From: Paguma larvata
Lineage: Eukaryota > Chordata > Mammalia > Carnivora > Viverridae
Direction of reading: 5' to 3'
DNA: 64,000 nt
Assembly: GCA_030068075.1 (NCBI GenBank)
Contig: CM057835.1
Location: 36,569,715 to 36,633,714, forward strand
In this document: one piece after another, positions 1 to 11,974 of the stretch
How the letters are laid out: every line of letters begins with the position of its first letter
How positions within the stretch are numbered: position 1 is the stretch's first letter
The notes under the pieces: generated by a model
The model's input: only the letters and a program-made list of their open reading frames with translations
Told to the model about the DNA's origin: nothing
Databases searched by the model: none
Translations under genes and position numbers: made by a program

Positions 1-444
1 ACAATTAGTATATTAGTGTAATTTACTTTTACACTAAAGTATGAGTTTTTGGAAATTATGGGAATATAGAGACAAGGCTACATGCTTAATCATTACTCAA
101 CCTGACACACTCCAGTTTCCCGATACCATTTCTCTAATGCTGAACTTTTGAAGATAGTGGCCTTGTAACTGCCGGTACCTTGCAGTGGGCTCTCGAATCC
201 TTATCCATTCTGAACAATAGTACTTGTCTCTGCGGAAGGCCTGTCTTGTTTCCCTCCTCTACCACTCCATTCACACGTTGCCTAGCTAGCTCCTCTTTTC
301 TGCCTACTTCCTTCATACAGACTTCCGCAATGCTCACTGTTCAACGCTCCTCTCTTCATATATATTCCATCTCCAGGAAATGATTTCACTCTATTTGTGT
401 GTAAATGATCCCCACATTTGTTTTTCCATTCCTGACTTGTCTAC
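1..444. other. Single-copy sequence, no gene seen
   Basis: No repeat family or coding exon recognised. The region is T/C-rich on the plus strand. Short ORFs here on both strands overlap each other and show no protein-family motifs. Confidence 0.5.
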
Positions 445-1270
445 TAAAGGAAAACTCTTTCTTTACTCCTAAGACCTATGAGTTTCCACAGCTTATTAGG
501 TTTCCACACCCAGCAGTCCTCCAGTTCCACAACTCGTATCCCGCAATTCAGTCCATTCTGCCGCTAGCTGCTCCAAGATGGCACGGGCCCTGCAGGTGAA
601 GGGCTTAGCCTCACAAGACTGTTGCTTCAGTTTAGACACCAATCACAAGTAGTGGGTTCTCAGTTTACCCACACTTGGGTCCAACCTGGCTACACATGGG
701 AGGTTCCCACAGCCCCCTGAAGGTTTGATAATTTGTTACGATAGCTCATAGAAATTGAGGGGTACACTTTACTTACTATTGTTGGTTTCTTGTAAAGGAT
801 GCAAAAGAACAGCCAGGTGAAGAGCTAGTAGGGTGAAGTCAGGAAGAGTCCTGGGTACAGGAGCTTCTGAACCCAGTGAGTTTGGGTTGTGCCACCACTC
901 TGGAAGCTCTCGATGCCTTTGTTTAGGTTCCTTTGGAGGTCCCATTTCAAAGCTGTGATTGATTAAATCATTGACTGCTGATGATTAACTCGATCTCTAG
1001 TACCCTGTCCCCTTCCTGGAGGTTAGAAGTAGGGTGAAAGACTGAAAATTCTAATTTTCTAATCAGGTGGTTGGTTCCTCTGGCAACCAGCCCTCGTGTT
1101 CCATCTCGTTAGCATATATACTCAAGTATACTTGAAAGGGATTCACTGTGAATAACAAGACTCTTCTCTCACTCCTACCACTCAGGAAATCCCAAGGTTT
1201 TTAGGACCTCTTTTCCAGGAACCAAGGATGAAGACCAGATATTTATTGCTTGTTATATCACAATATTATA
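445..1270 (-). repeat. Antisense solo LTR of an ancient endogenous retrovirus-like element
   Basis: Read on the minus strand, this follows the order of a familiar mammalian LTR. It starts with a TG..TGATATAACAAGCAATAAAT-type head, then blocks for 'ggtc-tt-gttcctgg', 'ccttgggatttcctgag', 'gattaatcatcagcagtcaatg', a stretch near 735-770 and a tail near 480-640. The block order matches my memory of an ERV LTR, but I do not assign a subfamily. No internal retroviral sequence follows on either side, so it looks like a solo LTR. It has many substitutions and small indels, so it is old. Confidence 0.65.
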
Positions 1271-1734
1271 TCTATGAAGCCCCAAATCTTAATTCCTGGT
1301 TTGTTATGAACATTAATCCCAGTATTGGTGAACAGTTCAACAATGCCCCAACATTCACACAGCCAATTCCAATTCAACTACCTTCCTTTATTTTTAATCT
1401 TATTACTGATAACGAATTGTTATTGTGGAATTATAATAGAGTAATTGCCTTACTTTACTTTAACTTCCATCTCCCCCTCTTTTTTTTGCACCTCATAATG
1501 TCATGACTAACCAGAAATTTAGGGCCAGTGTAGGGGAAAATTGGTAATTTTTAAACTGTGGTCCTATTGAATTACCATCTGAAAATGCCCAAATTTGTTG
1601 TCTTTACCTTTCCACTATTTTAATTCAGGCCTTTATTGTCTTTCTTGTAAATAGATTCTCAGTCTCCTTGATTCCTGTCTGTCTTCCTATTCCAATGCAT
1701 CTTTCAGATTGCTGTCAGAATCTTAACATGAATT
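1271..1734. other. Single-copy sequence, no gene seen
   Basis: AT-rich and without a recognised repeat. A 92-codon plus-strand ORF at 1228-1506 starts inside the LTR end and shows no family motif, so it is not called. Confidence 0.45.
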
Positions 1735-2125
1735 TGATTATGTAATCATCCTGTTGGTAAATCTTTGCTGCCTTGCTGTATCTTCAGAGTATAAGATGCA
1801 CATCTTTACCATCTCATTTAACATCTTTCTCCTTCTGACCAATATTACCCACCTGTGCACTTGGGCACTAAACTGATGTTCCATTTCTCGCCTGCTGTTG
1901 TTAAATTCCTTTGCCCTTGTCCTGACTTTAATAATATTGAGCTTCTGGCTGAAATCTTCAGTATCCTTCAAGGATAATGTATAGGTTATTTCCCTGTGAA
2001 GCCTTGTTTAGCCTTTAGGAAGGGCTCTGTTACCATTTGCTCCTCTTGACTTATTCATAGTCGTATTCCTTGGACCTGCAAAGCACTTGAGCATATTATT
2101 AAATTGAAAGTACTTATTTTTCACA
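1735..2125 (+). repeat. L2 LINE 3' region, sense
   Basis: The order of degenerate blocks matches the L2 3' region in sense orientation. It has a 'gattatgtaatcatcctg' block near 1735, a 'ctgtatcttcagagtataag' block, a 'tttgcccttgtcctg' block, a 'cagtatccttcaagg' block, then 'tgaagccttgtttagcc' and a 'gcaaagcacttgagcat' segment. Strongly diverged, so boundaries are approximate. Confidence 0.6.
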
Positions 2126-4001
2126 ATTATCCTTAAACATTTTTATTACCGTTTAGTTCTTTGGTAAATTTCCTTTGTTTCATTTCTTAGCAAACCAAAC
2201 TACTGCCATCATCACTGTCATCTTCACTTTGACACACATTGAACAAATGTCCGGACCGCTTGCATATTATTGGGGTAGATTGGGGTACAGAAAGATCTAA
2301 CCATTGGTCCTGCACTTATCAACTCAATGAACTATGCAGTAGACCTGGAGTGATGGTAAGTGATTTTCCTTTTCCCAGTGCTCTGCTACAATCACAATGA
2401 GAAGATGATCTGCTATACCAGTCTCTAGTTTCCTTTGAAATTCAAGGTCAAAAACCGATTCACACTCAACACATTTCTAAGCATAGTGGTTACTCCTTTA
2501 CATAATTTTAAACAAGTCTTGAGTAAATTATGTGCAGCTAAGCGAGTCTAGTCTAAATTAAACTGTTTTGTGTTTAAATAGTAACTGATTTCTCAGTTTC
2601 CTAGGAAACTGCGTGGAAATCAGGGGCCCAAGTAATAACCCTTTAAATAGAGAACATGTCAGGATCTCTTAAAGCTTTAAAATCAAGGATAGTATTACCA
2701 GCTTGTGTAAGTAAGCATGACAACATGGTAGAAGAAAATGATGTTATGAAAACACGCAAGCGAATGCCTTCTGCTAGTGACTGAATCTAACCAAACCAAA
2801 AGTAAATTCAAACAAGTAATTGATAATTTTTAAAATATAACTTGCCCAACATTTTACTATAATTTTATTAGTCTGTAAAAGGATCACATGCTAGTCAAAT
2901 CTTAAAGGTAAAATAAAATATATGAAGTTGTTGAATGTTCATCTAAATAGAAGTTCCTTTGCCATGGCATAGATGCCTCTATTTTTACTCAAGTGTTTAC
3001 TTGTACAAAGAATGAGTAAATTAATAGACCTTAAAATCCTCATTAGTTTTTGTAGTTGATAGTATTATTATTGTTAGTATCTATGTGAATAGTGTAGTTA
3101 TATATAAAGGGCTAATAGTATAAACAGTAAAGTTTATCACATATTCATCATGTTTATTAGAAAGGTCATCAAATGTGCATATTAGAAGTATTCTAGAATA
3201 TTCAAGTTGTTGTCAATTTCTTATTTCCCAGGTTCCTCTTGTTCCTTTATCTCTCTGGATTGGCAGGAATCTTGCTAGTTTGTGTTGTGTTACACCCGTT
3301 GTGAGTTAACAAGCAATAATTAGCAATAGTGGTGATGCTGGATGTAGCTGTAAAATGGGTGCAGCCTTAAATTACCTTTAGCTTTGGAAATCCAGTTTGG
3401 CTGGAACAAGTAGAGTAAACAGATTTTTGTTGATCCACAGTTCAGTACTTCTTTGACAGTTTTGAACACTCAATAGGAAAAACAGTCGTGGGATTCTTGA
3501 GACTTTTCCCTGGAGCATGCTGCCACCTGTTGGCCAGATAACGCAGGGCAGCACTGAAGTGGGATCCGAGGGAGCCTGCAGTATCATTTCTCATTCCCAC
3601 TAACATTTAATTCTTCCAGAACATCAAAAATTTGAATTTTAAATATCTAAGGGATTCATCTTTTTCTTTATAAAGAAAAAATAATGTAACAGCCTAAGTA
3701 ACCAAATAATCTGGAACACCTGACCCAGAGTTTCATGAATACAAAGATACTGTAGAAGAGTAAACTCTAAAATACCTACTTTTGAGTTGTATAAAGTTGT
3801 GGAAAGTTTTATAGTGAAACTCTCAAGGTGCGCTTTATCTTATGCTTATTCAGTTTTGTAAATCTCATAGCTTTTTGAAATGCGATGGCATATATGAAAA
3901 TGAAATAACTTGGCCTAAACGGAAAAAAGTTGCATATTTAAAATGTCATCAATAAATAAAATCTGTGCCTACAACACCTACATTTTTGATACTTAATCAA
4001 C
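2126..4001. other. Single-copy AT-rich sequence, no gene seen
   Basis: No recognised repeat, RNA gene or coding exon. The 69-codon minus-strand ORF at 3378-3587 has no family motif. Confidence 0.45.
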
Positions 4002-4130
4002 CAATGTTTATTTAGCACCACTGAGCCAAGAAGTCTACTGGGTTCTGTGACTAGTGCAGTGAATCAAATATGCAGAGTCTGCCCTCTGGACACCCATCTA
4101 GGGGGTGATACAAAGGTGTCAACAGAATTT
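4002..4130 (-). repeat. L2 3' end, antisense
   Basis: 'aatgtttatttagcaccactgagcc' followed by 'gggttctgtgactagtgcag' and 'gagtctgccctctggacac' is the antisense of the L2 3' end, whose sense form ends in a 'ctcaataaatgtttgttgaa' type sequence. Highly diverged. Confidence 0.55.
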
Positions 4131-4331
4131 TAGAAAAGCAGAATATGGTCAGAGTATGCAAAGTGCTTTGGGAGCATAGAGGAGAGACTTCAAATCCCAG
4201 TTTGGATTATGGAAAATAATAAGCAGATTAGAGCAAACATTCTTTAATAGTTTACAGCTGGCATATATGGACTTAAGTTTATGTCCCCCATAATGAAAAC
4301 TTAAACTCCAATTTAATATTGTCAGCTTTAT

Positions 4332-4558
4332 TTTTTAAAAAATGTTTAATTTTTTTTTGAGAGAGAGAGTGTGTGTGTGTGAGCAAGGGAGAGGCAGAGA
4401 GAGAGAGGGAGAAAGAGAATCCCAAGCTAGCTCCACACTGCCATCACACTACTAGCACAGAGCTCAGTGCGGGGCTCGAACTCACGAACCAGGAGATGAT
4501 GACCTGAGCCGAAATCAAGAGTCAATGCTTAACCGACTGAGCTACCCAGGTGCCCCAC
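4332..4558 (-). mobile_element. CAN-SINE (feline type), minus strand
   Basis: Poly-T then a GA-rich spacer including a short GT run, a B box seen as GGGCTCGAACTC and a head ending CCCAGGTGCCCC. Flanking copies of ATTGTCAG at about 4318 and 4559 look like the target-site duplication. Confidence 0.9.
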
Positions 4559-5110
4559 ATTGTCAGATTTTTATCCAAACTGTATTAGTTGTTGTAAATT
4601 TTCCTCCTTTTTCTTCTCCCAAGGAAAAAAATGCATAAATTTAGAAAAATGAACTATTTCCATAATTAAAATGTAAACAATTTAATAACTAAAGCTTAGA
4701 CAGAAATGCCTAGAGACGATGCAAGTGTGCATATTTATAATTTCTCTGGGTTTAATATTCAGTGTCATAGTGATCACTCTTGCTTTTCACAATCACTTAA
4801 CAATACTATGAACATGTCACTTCCTGTCTTGTAATTTCGGCTAATGTGCTTTAAAGGACTACTTATTTAAATTGATTTTCATTTCTTTAGATATATAAGT
4901 TTTGAGAATGTAATTCCCTTCCACTTAAAAATTTATTTTGTTTAAAATGAAAGGGCAAGTTACCAGCCTGGAGTGAATGAATGAATAAAATAAACAAATG
5001 AACAAATAAGCATGCACACAGTGCACACACAGTACACGAACACAGACCATGAGCTGTTGGAATATTTCTCTCAAGCGTTAGGTTATTGCTGTAGTGAACT
5101 GTAGCTCTTT
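4559..5110. other. Single-copy sequence, no gene seen
   Basis: AT-rich. It contains a short AATG/AAAT-rich run near 4975-5010 followed by a CA-rich stretch. No gene or clear repeat family seen. Confidence 0.45.
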
Positions 5111-5227
5111 GTTTATTTTTAAGTAGGCTTCAAGCCTAACGTGGGGCCTGAACTCAGGACCGTGAGATCAAGACCAAAGCTGAGATCTAGAGTTGGATGC
5201 CTAACCTACTGAGCCACCCAGGGGCCC
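5111..5227 (-). mobile_element. Short, older CAN-SINE, minus strand
   Basis: Short form without the long GA-rich spacer. It runs from 'tttatttttaagtaggctt', through GTGGGGCCTGAACTCAGGAC (B-box region) and 'gtgagatcaagacc', to GAGCCACCCAGGGGCCCC. This structure matches the older tRNA-Lys carnivore SINE subfamily. Confidence 0.8.
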
Positions 5228-5640
5228 CTCCCTCTTTGGTATTTTCTAGTAGTCCCCTTCCTAATGCAGAAGCCAGTTTCTCTCTACTGCCAATGTTCTA
5301 CTTTCATTATTATCTTTTTTTTATACTTTATGTCTCTTTAAAATAGCATGGCCTTTCTAGATCTCAGAATTTCATAAAAGTTTGTTGTTAATGTCTTTAA
5401 AATTAGCTAAAATATTAGATCATTGCTCCTTTCCTGAAGTACATTTTAACTAATTTTCTAGACTATTGAATAGGAAGTCATCTTTCAGCATTTTGACCCA
5501 GGGATTCCTCATAGCATCTTAAAACTTCTAGTCTCTGATTAGAAGGTGTTTATCAGCATATTCTAAGTCTAAAAAAATTACATGGTATACCTTTTAATAG
5601 AGGTTAATATGAATACAATAACCTTTTGAAAATCTACTTA

Positions 5641-5884
5641 AGGGGTGCCTGGATGACTCAGTTAAGCATCTGACTTTGGCTCAGGTCATGATCTCCCGGT
5701 TCATGAGCTTGAGCCCCGCTTTGGGGCTGCTGACAGTATAGACCCTGCGTGGGATTCTGTTTCTCTCCCCATCTCTCTCTGCCTGTCACTCACTTGCGCC
5801 CCCTCTCTCTCAAAAATGAAAACAAAAACAAAAACAAAATCCAAAAATACCAAAAACAACCCAAAAAGTCATTTTAAAGAAAAT
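5641..5884 (+). mobile_element. CAN-SINE, plus strand, with target-site duplication
   Basis: Head GGGGTGCCTGGATGACTCAG, B box as TTGAGCCCC, CT-rich spacer and a long A-rich tail with AAAAC repeats. An exact 13-bp duplication GAAAATCTACTTA flanks it at 5628-5640 and 5885-5897. Confidence 0.95.
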
Positions 5885-5929
5885 GAAAATCTACTTAGAA
5901 GTTGTTTTTAATCCAAGTTTAACATATAT

Positions 5930-6360
5930 TTTTGAAAGGTTCTAAAAATAGTTATAAAATGAAAAATTTTTGTTACCCACTTGGTTCCCTCTACCTGTCT
6001 ACCTTCTATTATAGCCACTATAAATGTTTTGTTATATGTCATTCTAGAATTTCTTTGTGCATAATAAGCAAATAAAATACGTTTTACCTTTTTTACTCAA
6101 AAGATAGCATACTATATATTGTTTTACTTTGCTTTAAAAAAACTAAGAACATACATAGAGATCTTTCTGTATTGTTTAAGGAGCTTTCTCATTTTTTTAA
6201 TAACTACATGGTACTTTATCCTGTAAAATTTATTAAACCATTATATTCAATCAGTCATCCTCCTACTCATGGACATTTAGATCATTTTCAGTCTTCTGTG
6301 ATTATAAACAGTGCTACCAAAAATAACCATATACCTTTAAATATAGGATATTGACTTTGT
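5930..6360 (-). repeat. Old L1 (L1M type) 3' UTR, antisense
   Basis: Degenerate blocks follow the antisense 3' part of mammalian-wide L1: 'tatcatactatatattgttttac'-like, then 'agatctttctgtattg', 'aactacatggtac', 'cctactcatggacattt' and 'gattataaacagtgctac'. No ORF survives. Confidence 0.65.
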
Positions 6361-6404
6361 TTTTTTGTGAATGTTTTTCCTCGTTTATGTGTGTGCGTGT
6401 GTGT

Positions 6405-6778
6405 GTTTGAGGCTGTTTTCCATGCAGAACATTTTTGATTTTTATATGGTCAGTTTTGTCAATGGTTTCATCTGTGACTTCCTTATTTTGTATCATGGTT
6501 AGAAAAACTGCCTTACTTCAAGGTTATAAATGAAATGTCTATTTTCTTTGAATACTTTTATTGCTTTATTTTCACATGTAAGTCACTGATCCATTTAGAA
6601 TTTGTCCTGGGTCTAACATCCTTTTTTTCATCTGGTGGCTATCCAATTGTTACAACACAATTTATTGAATAATCCCTCTTTCCCCAATTAACTTCAGATG
6701 ATACCCTTTCCATATACTTAATCCCTATATATATTTGATTTATTTCTTGGCTTCCTGTTCTGTTCTCCTGTTATTATT
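6405..6778 (-). repeat. Old L1 ORF2 3' part, antisense
   Basis: Blocks such as 'tcacatgtaagtcactgatcc', 'tatccaattgttacaacac', 'tttattgaataatccctct' and 'tttatttcttggcttcctg' follow the antisense of L1 ORF2 C-terminal sequence. Probably part of the same insertion as the piece just before it. Coding potential is lost. Confidence 0.65.
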
Positions 6779-6969
6779 TTTTAAAGTTTATTTATTTATT
6801 TTGGGAGAGAGAATGAGCCGGGGAAGGACAGAATGGAAGAGAGAGAATCCCAAGCACGCGCCATGCTCAGTGCAGAGCCCAACACAGGGCTTGATCCCAC
6901 GGCCGGAGATCATGACCTGAACCCAAACCAAGAGTCGGACACTCAACCAACTGAGCCACCCAGGAACCC
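6779..6969 (-). mobile_element. CAN-SINE, minus strand
   Basis: Poly-T/TTTA tail, GA-rich spacer, 'gggcttgatcccacgg' B-box region and head ending GAGCCACCCAGGAACCCC. It interrupts the old L1 remnant, so it is younger than it. Confidence 0.9.
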
Positions 6970-7490
6970 CTCTTCTGGGTTTATCTGGCTAGACATATGT
7001 TACTTTTCTCAGTTAATTTTTGATTTATTAAACCGTAATGTGATTTTTGTTTGTTTTTGTTCAGTGAATAATGTGGGGTTATAAGCATTCTGTACTTTGG
7101 AAGGCATATTTTGATTCTCAAGTTAAGATGTGGATGAAGTCAGAATATAGAGCTGCCCATGCTGCACCTTGGTACGCTTAGTATCCAGTCCTTGTGTGTT
7201 CTTCCTCCAGGCCAAAGTTTTCTTCATGTTAGAGAGATGCTTAAAACTTTTTATTAGTGGTACAGTCTGGACATGAACTAGGCTTTGCCCAGACCTACAA
7301 CACAGAAAAATCAGAAAGTCACAGGTTTGTGTGTTGTTGTTTTTTTTCCCCGGATATATTCTTTGTTAGTTCTTACCATAACTTGGTAGATAATGTTACT
7401 TTGTTCTCTGGATGACAGAACCAAGAGAAGATTGGTTAAATGAGCCCAAGTTCACCCAGGGAGTGGTGGAACCTGGATTTGAACTTAGGT
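6970..7490. other. Single-copy sequence, no gene seen
   Basis: No clear repeat family or gene. The start may still be degraded L1. Confidence 0.4.
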
Positions 7491-7494
7491 AGGG

Positions 7495-8100
7495 CTTTGT
7501 TTATTTTGTTTTTGAGATCACTACAGATTCACAGGAAGCTGCAAACATAGTACAGGGAGATCCTGTGTACCCTTTACCCAGTTTTTCCCAGTGGTTACAC
7601 AACATGTAATAAAACCACTGGGGAAACTAGGCAAAGGGTTATATCTTATGTAACCATAGTACAGTATTAAAACTAGAGCATGGGCATCAGTACAGTGTGT
7701 GTGTGTGTGTGTGTGTGTGTGTATCTATGTCTTTCTATGACGTGCACATTTGTATGACCTCTATAGCAATTAAGATACAGAACCATTCCTCCACCACAAA
7801 GATCTCACTCATGTTATTCATTTCTAGTTACCACCCCTCCCCCCTTCATGTCTAACCTCCAGCAACCACTAATCCCTTCTCCACATTTATAATTTTGTCA
7901 TTTGGGGAATGTTACATAGTGGAATAATATAATATGTGACCTTCTGAGATGTGTTTTTTTTTTCCACCCAGCATAATGCCTTTGAGTGCCGTCCAGGCTG
8001 TCGTGCACAGTTTGTTGTAGACAGCATATAGTTGGGTTGGGATTTTTATCTCCTCTGCCAAACCGTTTGGTGAATTTAGACTGTTTTCATTTAATGTAAT
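7495..8100 (-). repeat. Old L1 3' UTR/ORF2 end, antisense
   Basis: Blocks in antisense L1 order: 'acaggaagctgcaaacatag', 'cctttacccagtttttccc', 'attaagatacagaaccattcc', 'accactaatcccttctcc', 'tttgtcatttggggaatg' and 'cacccagcataatgcc'. A GT microsatellite sits at 7697-7723 inside it. No coding capacity remains. Confidence 0.7.
7697..7723. repeat. (GT)n microsatellite
   Basis: About 13 uninterrupted GT units inside the old L1 fragment. Confidence 0.95.
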
Positions 8101-8985
8101 TATTGATGTTAGCACTTAAATATTTTTCATTTTGTCTTGTTTCCCCATTTTGCCTTTGTGGGTGACTGAAACATGTTTTTAGAATTTCATTTTGATTTAT
8201 CTATGGTGTTTTGAGTGTATGTCTTCATATAGTTTTCTTAGTGATTGCTCTTGGCATTGTATTACATATATATATATAACTTATCACAGTCTACTGATAT
8301 TGACACTTAACAGTTTGAATAAAGCATAGAGACGTCTATATCCCTCATTTATAGTGTAATTGTCTTAGACACTTTCTGTACATCCCTTTATTACATTGAG
8401 AATCATATCAAAATAAATTGTTTTTTTTTTTGCCTCAGCCATAAAACACAATTTACAAAATTCAAGAGGTAAAGGAATGTCTACTGTAATTTTTTTAAAA
8501 AGTTTATTTACTTTTGAGAGACAGAGAGAGACAGAGCGTGAGCTGGGTAGGAGCAGAGAGAGAGGGACACAGAATCTGAAGCAGGCTACAGGCTCTGAAA
8601 TGTCAGCACAGAGCCTAACATGGGGCTTGAACTCAAGAACCACAAGATCATGACCTGAGCCGAAGTCGGATACTTAACCAATGGAGCCGCCAGGCACCCC
8701 AAGGAATATCTATTGTGTGTACCTAAATTTTTACTCTTCTTGTTCGTTTTTCCTGATGTTCCAAGTTTCCTCCTGTCGTTTATTTCTGGTTCGAGAACTT
8801 CTTTTAGCCATTCTTTTGGAGTAGGTCTGCTGGCAACAAATTCCCTTATTTTTCTTTCATCTGAGAATGTCTGATTTCTCTTTCATTTTTGAAGGATACA
8901 GAGTTCTTTTCTTTTGGTACTTGAAAAATATTCAGTCTTCTTATTTTTGTTTTATATATAACATCCAGGGATTTTCTCTGTACTT
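8101..8985 (-). repeat. Old L1 ORF2 5' part and ORF1 region, antisense, split by a SINE
   Basis: Degenerate antisense L1 with 'tttcattttgatttatctatgg', 'tagtgattgctcttggcattg', 'cttttagccattcttttggag' and 'tctgatttctctttcatttttg'. It is interrupted at 8488-8700 by a CAN-SINE. Many stops in all frames. Confidence 0.55.
8488..8700 (-). mobile_element. CAN-SINE, minus strand, with target-site duplication
   Basis: Near full length with poly-T, GA-rich spacer, GGGGCTTGAACTC and a head ending CAGGCACCCC. The duplication AAGGAATRTCTAYTGT lies at 8472-8487 and 8701-8716 with two differences. It is inserted in the old L1. Confidence 0.93.
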
Positions 8986-9225
8986 AGGAGGAATAGGGGG
9001 AAGAACATTTATACCATCTCATCCTGGAAACAGAAACACATGGAACAGTTTTTTATTTTTTATATTATTTGTATTCAAATTTAGAAAATGGGTACTCTAT
9101 GAATTCTTCAACATATAGTTGATTTTTTTCAAGTATTCTAGAATAATCACCAGTGATACTAAAATCATATGTACTAAAGTCACCATAAAGTGATGTCAAG
9201 AACAAAGCTTAAGATATTGGATGCA

Positions 9226-9338
9226 GGAGCACCTGGCTTGGCTCAGTCGGTAGAGCACACAACTGTTGATCTCTGGATTGTAAATTTGAGCCCCACGTTG
9301 GGTGTAGAGATTACTTAAAAATAAAATCTTTTTAAAAA
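9226..9338 (+). mobile_element. Short, older CAN-SINE, plus strand
   Basis: Head GGAGCACCTGGCTTGGCTCAG, 'gatctctggattgtaaatttg', GAGCCCCACGTTGGGTGTAG and an A-rich tail, without the long CT spacer. The duplication AAGAYATTGGATRCA lies at 9211-9225 and 9339-9353. Confidence 0.9.
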
Positions 9339-9988
9339 AAGACATTGGATACAAAATCTAGATGCATTTCTAGGGAGCATAAAATGACTTATTTAACAAA
9401 AGAAAAAGATACTAGAATACAAATAAAAAATGCCAGCCGAATGTGTCCAGTGTTTGTCACCGTTTCTTTTTTGGACTGATTACTTCTGGAAGCTTAATGA
9501 AATAGCCCTTTGTGAAAGGAAAGGACCTTAGAATCATTGAGGACTTTTTTTCCAAAATTACACGTGCAGGACTTCAGTGCCACACACTCATTTGTGTTGA
9601 TTGGAGTTATGTAATTCCTATAATCCAGAGGATTATAGCTCCCTTCGTCAGTGTCTAATCTAGGGCCAGACTCCCCAAAGACCCTGAAGCTGGCAAGGCC
9701 ACAGTAAGATGAAATGCATAGTCATTTCAATAAACAAACAAACAAATAAATAAAATGCAGTCCAAGTTGTTCTCTAAGTTTTAAGCTCAGATTTAATCAA
9801 GTCCAGCCAAAATTCTTCCACCCAGGAGCTATTATCACATTCCTCCTCTTGAAAGCAGCTCAAACCGCGGAATTGCTGGCAGCCACATCCAATCCTTTAG
9901 AAACAAAAAGTTCTTAGAGCCTCCCAGTCTCTAGCTCTTACTTCCTTTTCCTGTTTAACATGTTTGTACAGTTATTTGGGTAACAGCA

Positions 9989-10008
9989 AAAAAAAAAAAA
10001 AAAAAAAA
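9989..10008. repeat. Poly-A run
   Basis: About 20 consecutive A residues. No SINE or retrocopy body lies directly upstream, so it is listed as a plain homopolymer. Confidence 0.9.
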
Positions 10009-10113
10009 GATTTGAGTTTTAATTTGTCTGTCCTCAATTTAACGCAAGGTAACTTCATGCTAATAAAACACATAGTGAATCTGGGAGAAAGAGTAATTGG
10101 AAAACTGATGTGT

Positions 10114-10177
10114 AAGGGGATTAATACAGAGAAATATATATCAGTAGATATTAATATATCTCTGTGTTAATCCCCTT
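10114..10177. repeat. Imperfect inverted repeat (long hairpin)
   Basis: The left arm begins AAGGGGATTAATACAGAGA at 10114. The right arm ends TCTCTGTGTTAATCCCCTT at 10177. The arms are about 28 nt with roughly 3-4 mismatches, one of which would be a T:G wobble in RNA, around a loop of about 8 nt. Confidence 0.9.
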
Positions 10178-11785
10178 ATAAACCAGAGTTATGTGTATGT
10201 CTGTATGTGTGTATATATCTGCACATATGATAGAAAAAGAGAAGCTGAAACAAAACCCAAGAGCTAATGGCACTAACCTCAGACTGACATTAAAAACTAC
10301 CAATTTTTATTTATTTAGACATTTTTTTGAGCTGCAGCTCCTTGGAAAAATTCAAAGCTGAACTGAGCCACAATCCCTCTGTCCACATCTGTTTCTTCAC
10401 CTTGTTTTTATAGATGTTTATGTGAGAAAGAAAATACTTAAAGATCTATATATTCTACTTGTACCTTGTCAGAAGTGTTTATGGTTTTGTTTGGGATCTC
10501 TTTGTTATATATGGTGACCATTAGCCACTTGCAGTTTAATAAACAGATACTTTTTTTTATTGTATTGGACAGTTCACACTAGGGAAGTCCTTCTAGAGCT
10601 GATCATGAATGGTACAGGATGTCCTTATTATGAGCAAAATTGAGATATACATGGAGGTATGCTTTTGGCTTCTTAAATCAGTACCGGTTTTTCTTAACTT
10701 GAGTTTACCCATTTTCACCCATGAGCCCTCTTCTGAGGCCTGATTCTGCTTTCACACGGCTGTCAAAAAATTCTTGCTAACATTGGCTTAAGGCATATGT
10801 AAAAAATGATTTAAGTAAGGTATCATTCCTTCCAATCTTGCTTTTTACGTGAGATCTTTGGAAGATAAAAAAATGTATTTCTCTTCTTCCACTCAGCCTG
10901 CAGGTGGCTGGAATAAAGAGTTTGTTAGCATACCATCTTGAAGAAGCAAGAACCCCTAGTCTGTGCTTGTTGGATATAAACACTTGGGTTTTTATAATTA
11001 TGGAAGCCACTTCTTGGAGGAGAAGGGCTCGAACCGGAACAAATCACTGGAGTCCAGCCATCTAGGGCTCCCAAGGGAAGAGCTTAAGCTAAAGACCTTC
11101 CCTCGTTGGAACATCAATCTAAATCAAAAAAGTACCTGTTCATTAAATTGCAAATGGCCATCTGCTTGCTTAATCATGTGCTTCTTTTTTCTTTTGGGTT
11201 GATTATTATTGTCTGGTCTGATCCCTTTTACTAATTAGCTTAAGCTTGAGCTTTAGGTGAACGTCTTCCATTTGGTTATGCCATTTGAAGGGGAAAAATG
11301 TTTTTATTCTAAAGTTCACAGGGACTGGTTATTCAGAATCTGAATTAGCTTTTGCTGAGTACATTTGAATACTCCCATATGAATTGTTATATTTTATTCT
11401 TTTTCTCAGCTTGGCAGTGTAGTTAGTAATGTTTACGTTTACGGTTTCTTAGAGCTAGACAGTATTCTTTGTTTCTTTATTAAGATACATATTGTAAAAG
11501 ATTTAGTTGTAAAGTTTAGATAACCAGTGCTAACTGTTCGGTCTGTATTCTTTTGCTATGTCGTAAAAATACATGATTTGTGTGGGATGGGCTAGATATC
11601 TAAATGTAGCAAATAAAACTATAGTAGAATATTTCCATAATGTGGTGGGGTGGAATGCGGAAATGCAAGAGGGAAACAAGATGAAAAACCCAGAAGCTTG
11701 GAGTTAGATTTGAATTAAACATTTAAATTTTCTGAAGATGATATCCAGTTTGGGAAATTGTTTACAATTCCCAAACAATTGAATG

Positions 11786-11852
11786 TTTATTTCACTAAGC
11801 ATAATGTTTTCAAGGTCCATCCATGTGGTTGCATATATCATGCCATTTAGGC
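11786..11852 (-). repeat. Short old L1 fragment, antisense
   Basis: 'atttcactaagcataatg' and 'aaggtccatccatgtggttgc' match the antisense of the L1 ORF2 C-terminal region. Heavily degraded. Confidence 0.55.
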
Positions 11853-11974
11853 AAGGAATTCCAAGGTTATGGGGACTCGCAGCACGTTCTGGAAGGGGGA
11901 TGCCTTTATGTGGGGAGGAGTGGGGTGAGAGGAAGATTAGAGCAGAGGCCCAGGGCAAGATACAGTGCATGAGG

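Larger units (their letters stand above)
9354..11785. other. Single-copy sequence, no gene seen
   Basis: About 2.4 kb without a recognised transposon. It holds an AAAC/AAAT run (9731-9756), a 20-bp poly-A (9989-10008), a strong inverted repeat (10114-10177) and short single-copy AT-rich stretches. No convincing ORF. Confidence 0.5.

Noticed and set aside
4332..4558. Functional tRNA gene signals in CAN-SINEs (A and B boxes)
   Set aside because: The boxes belong to the SINE tRNA-derived head. No intact tRNA cloverleaf is present here or in the other copies.
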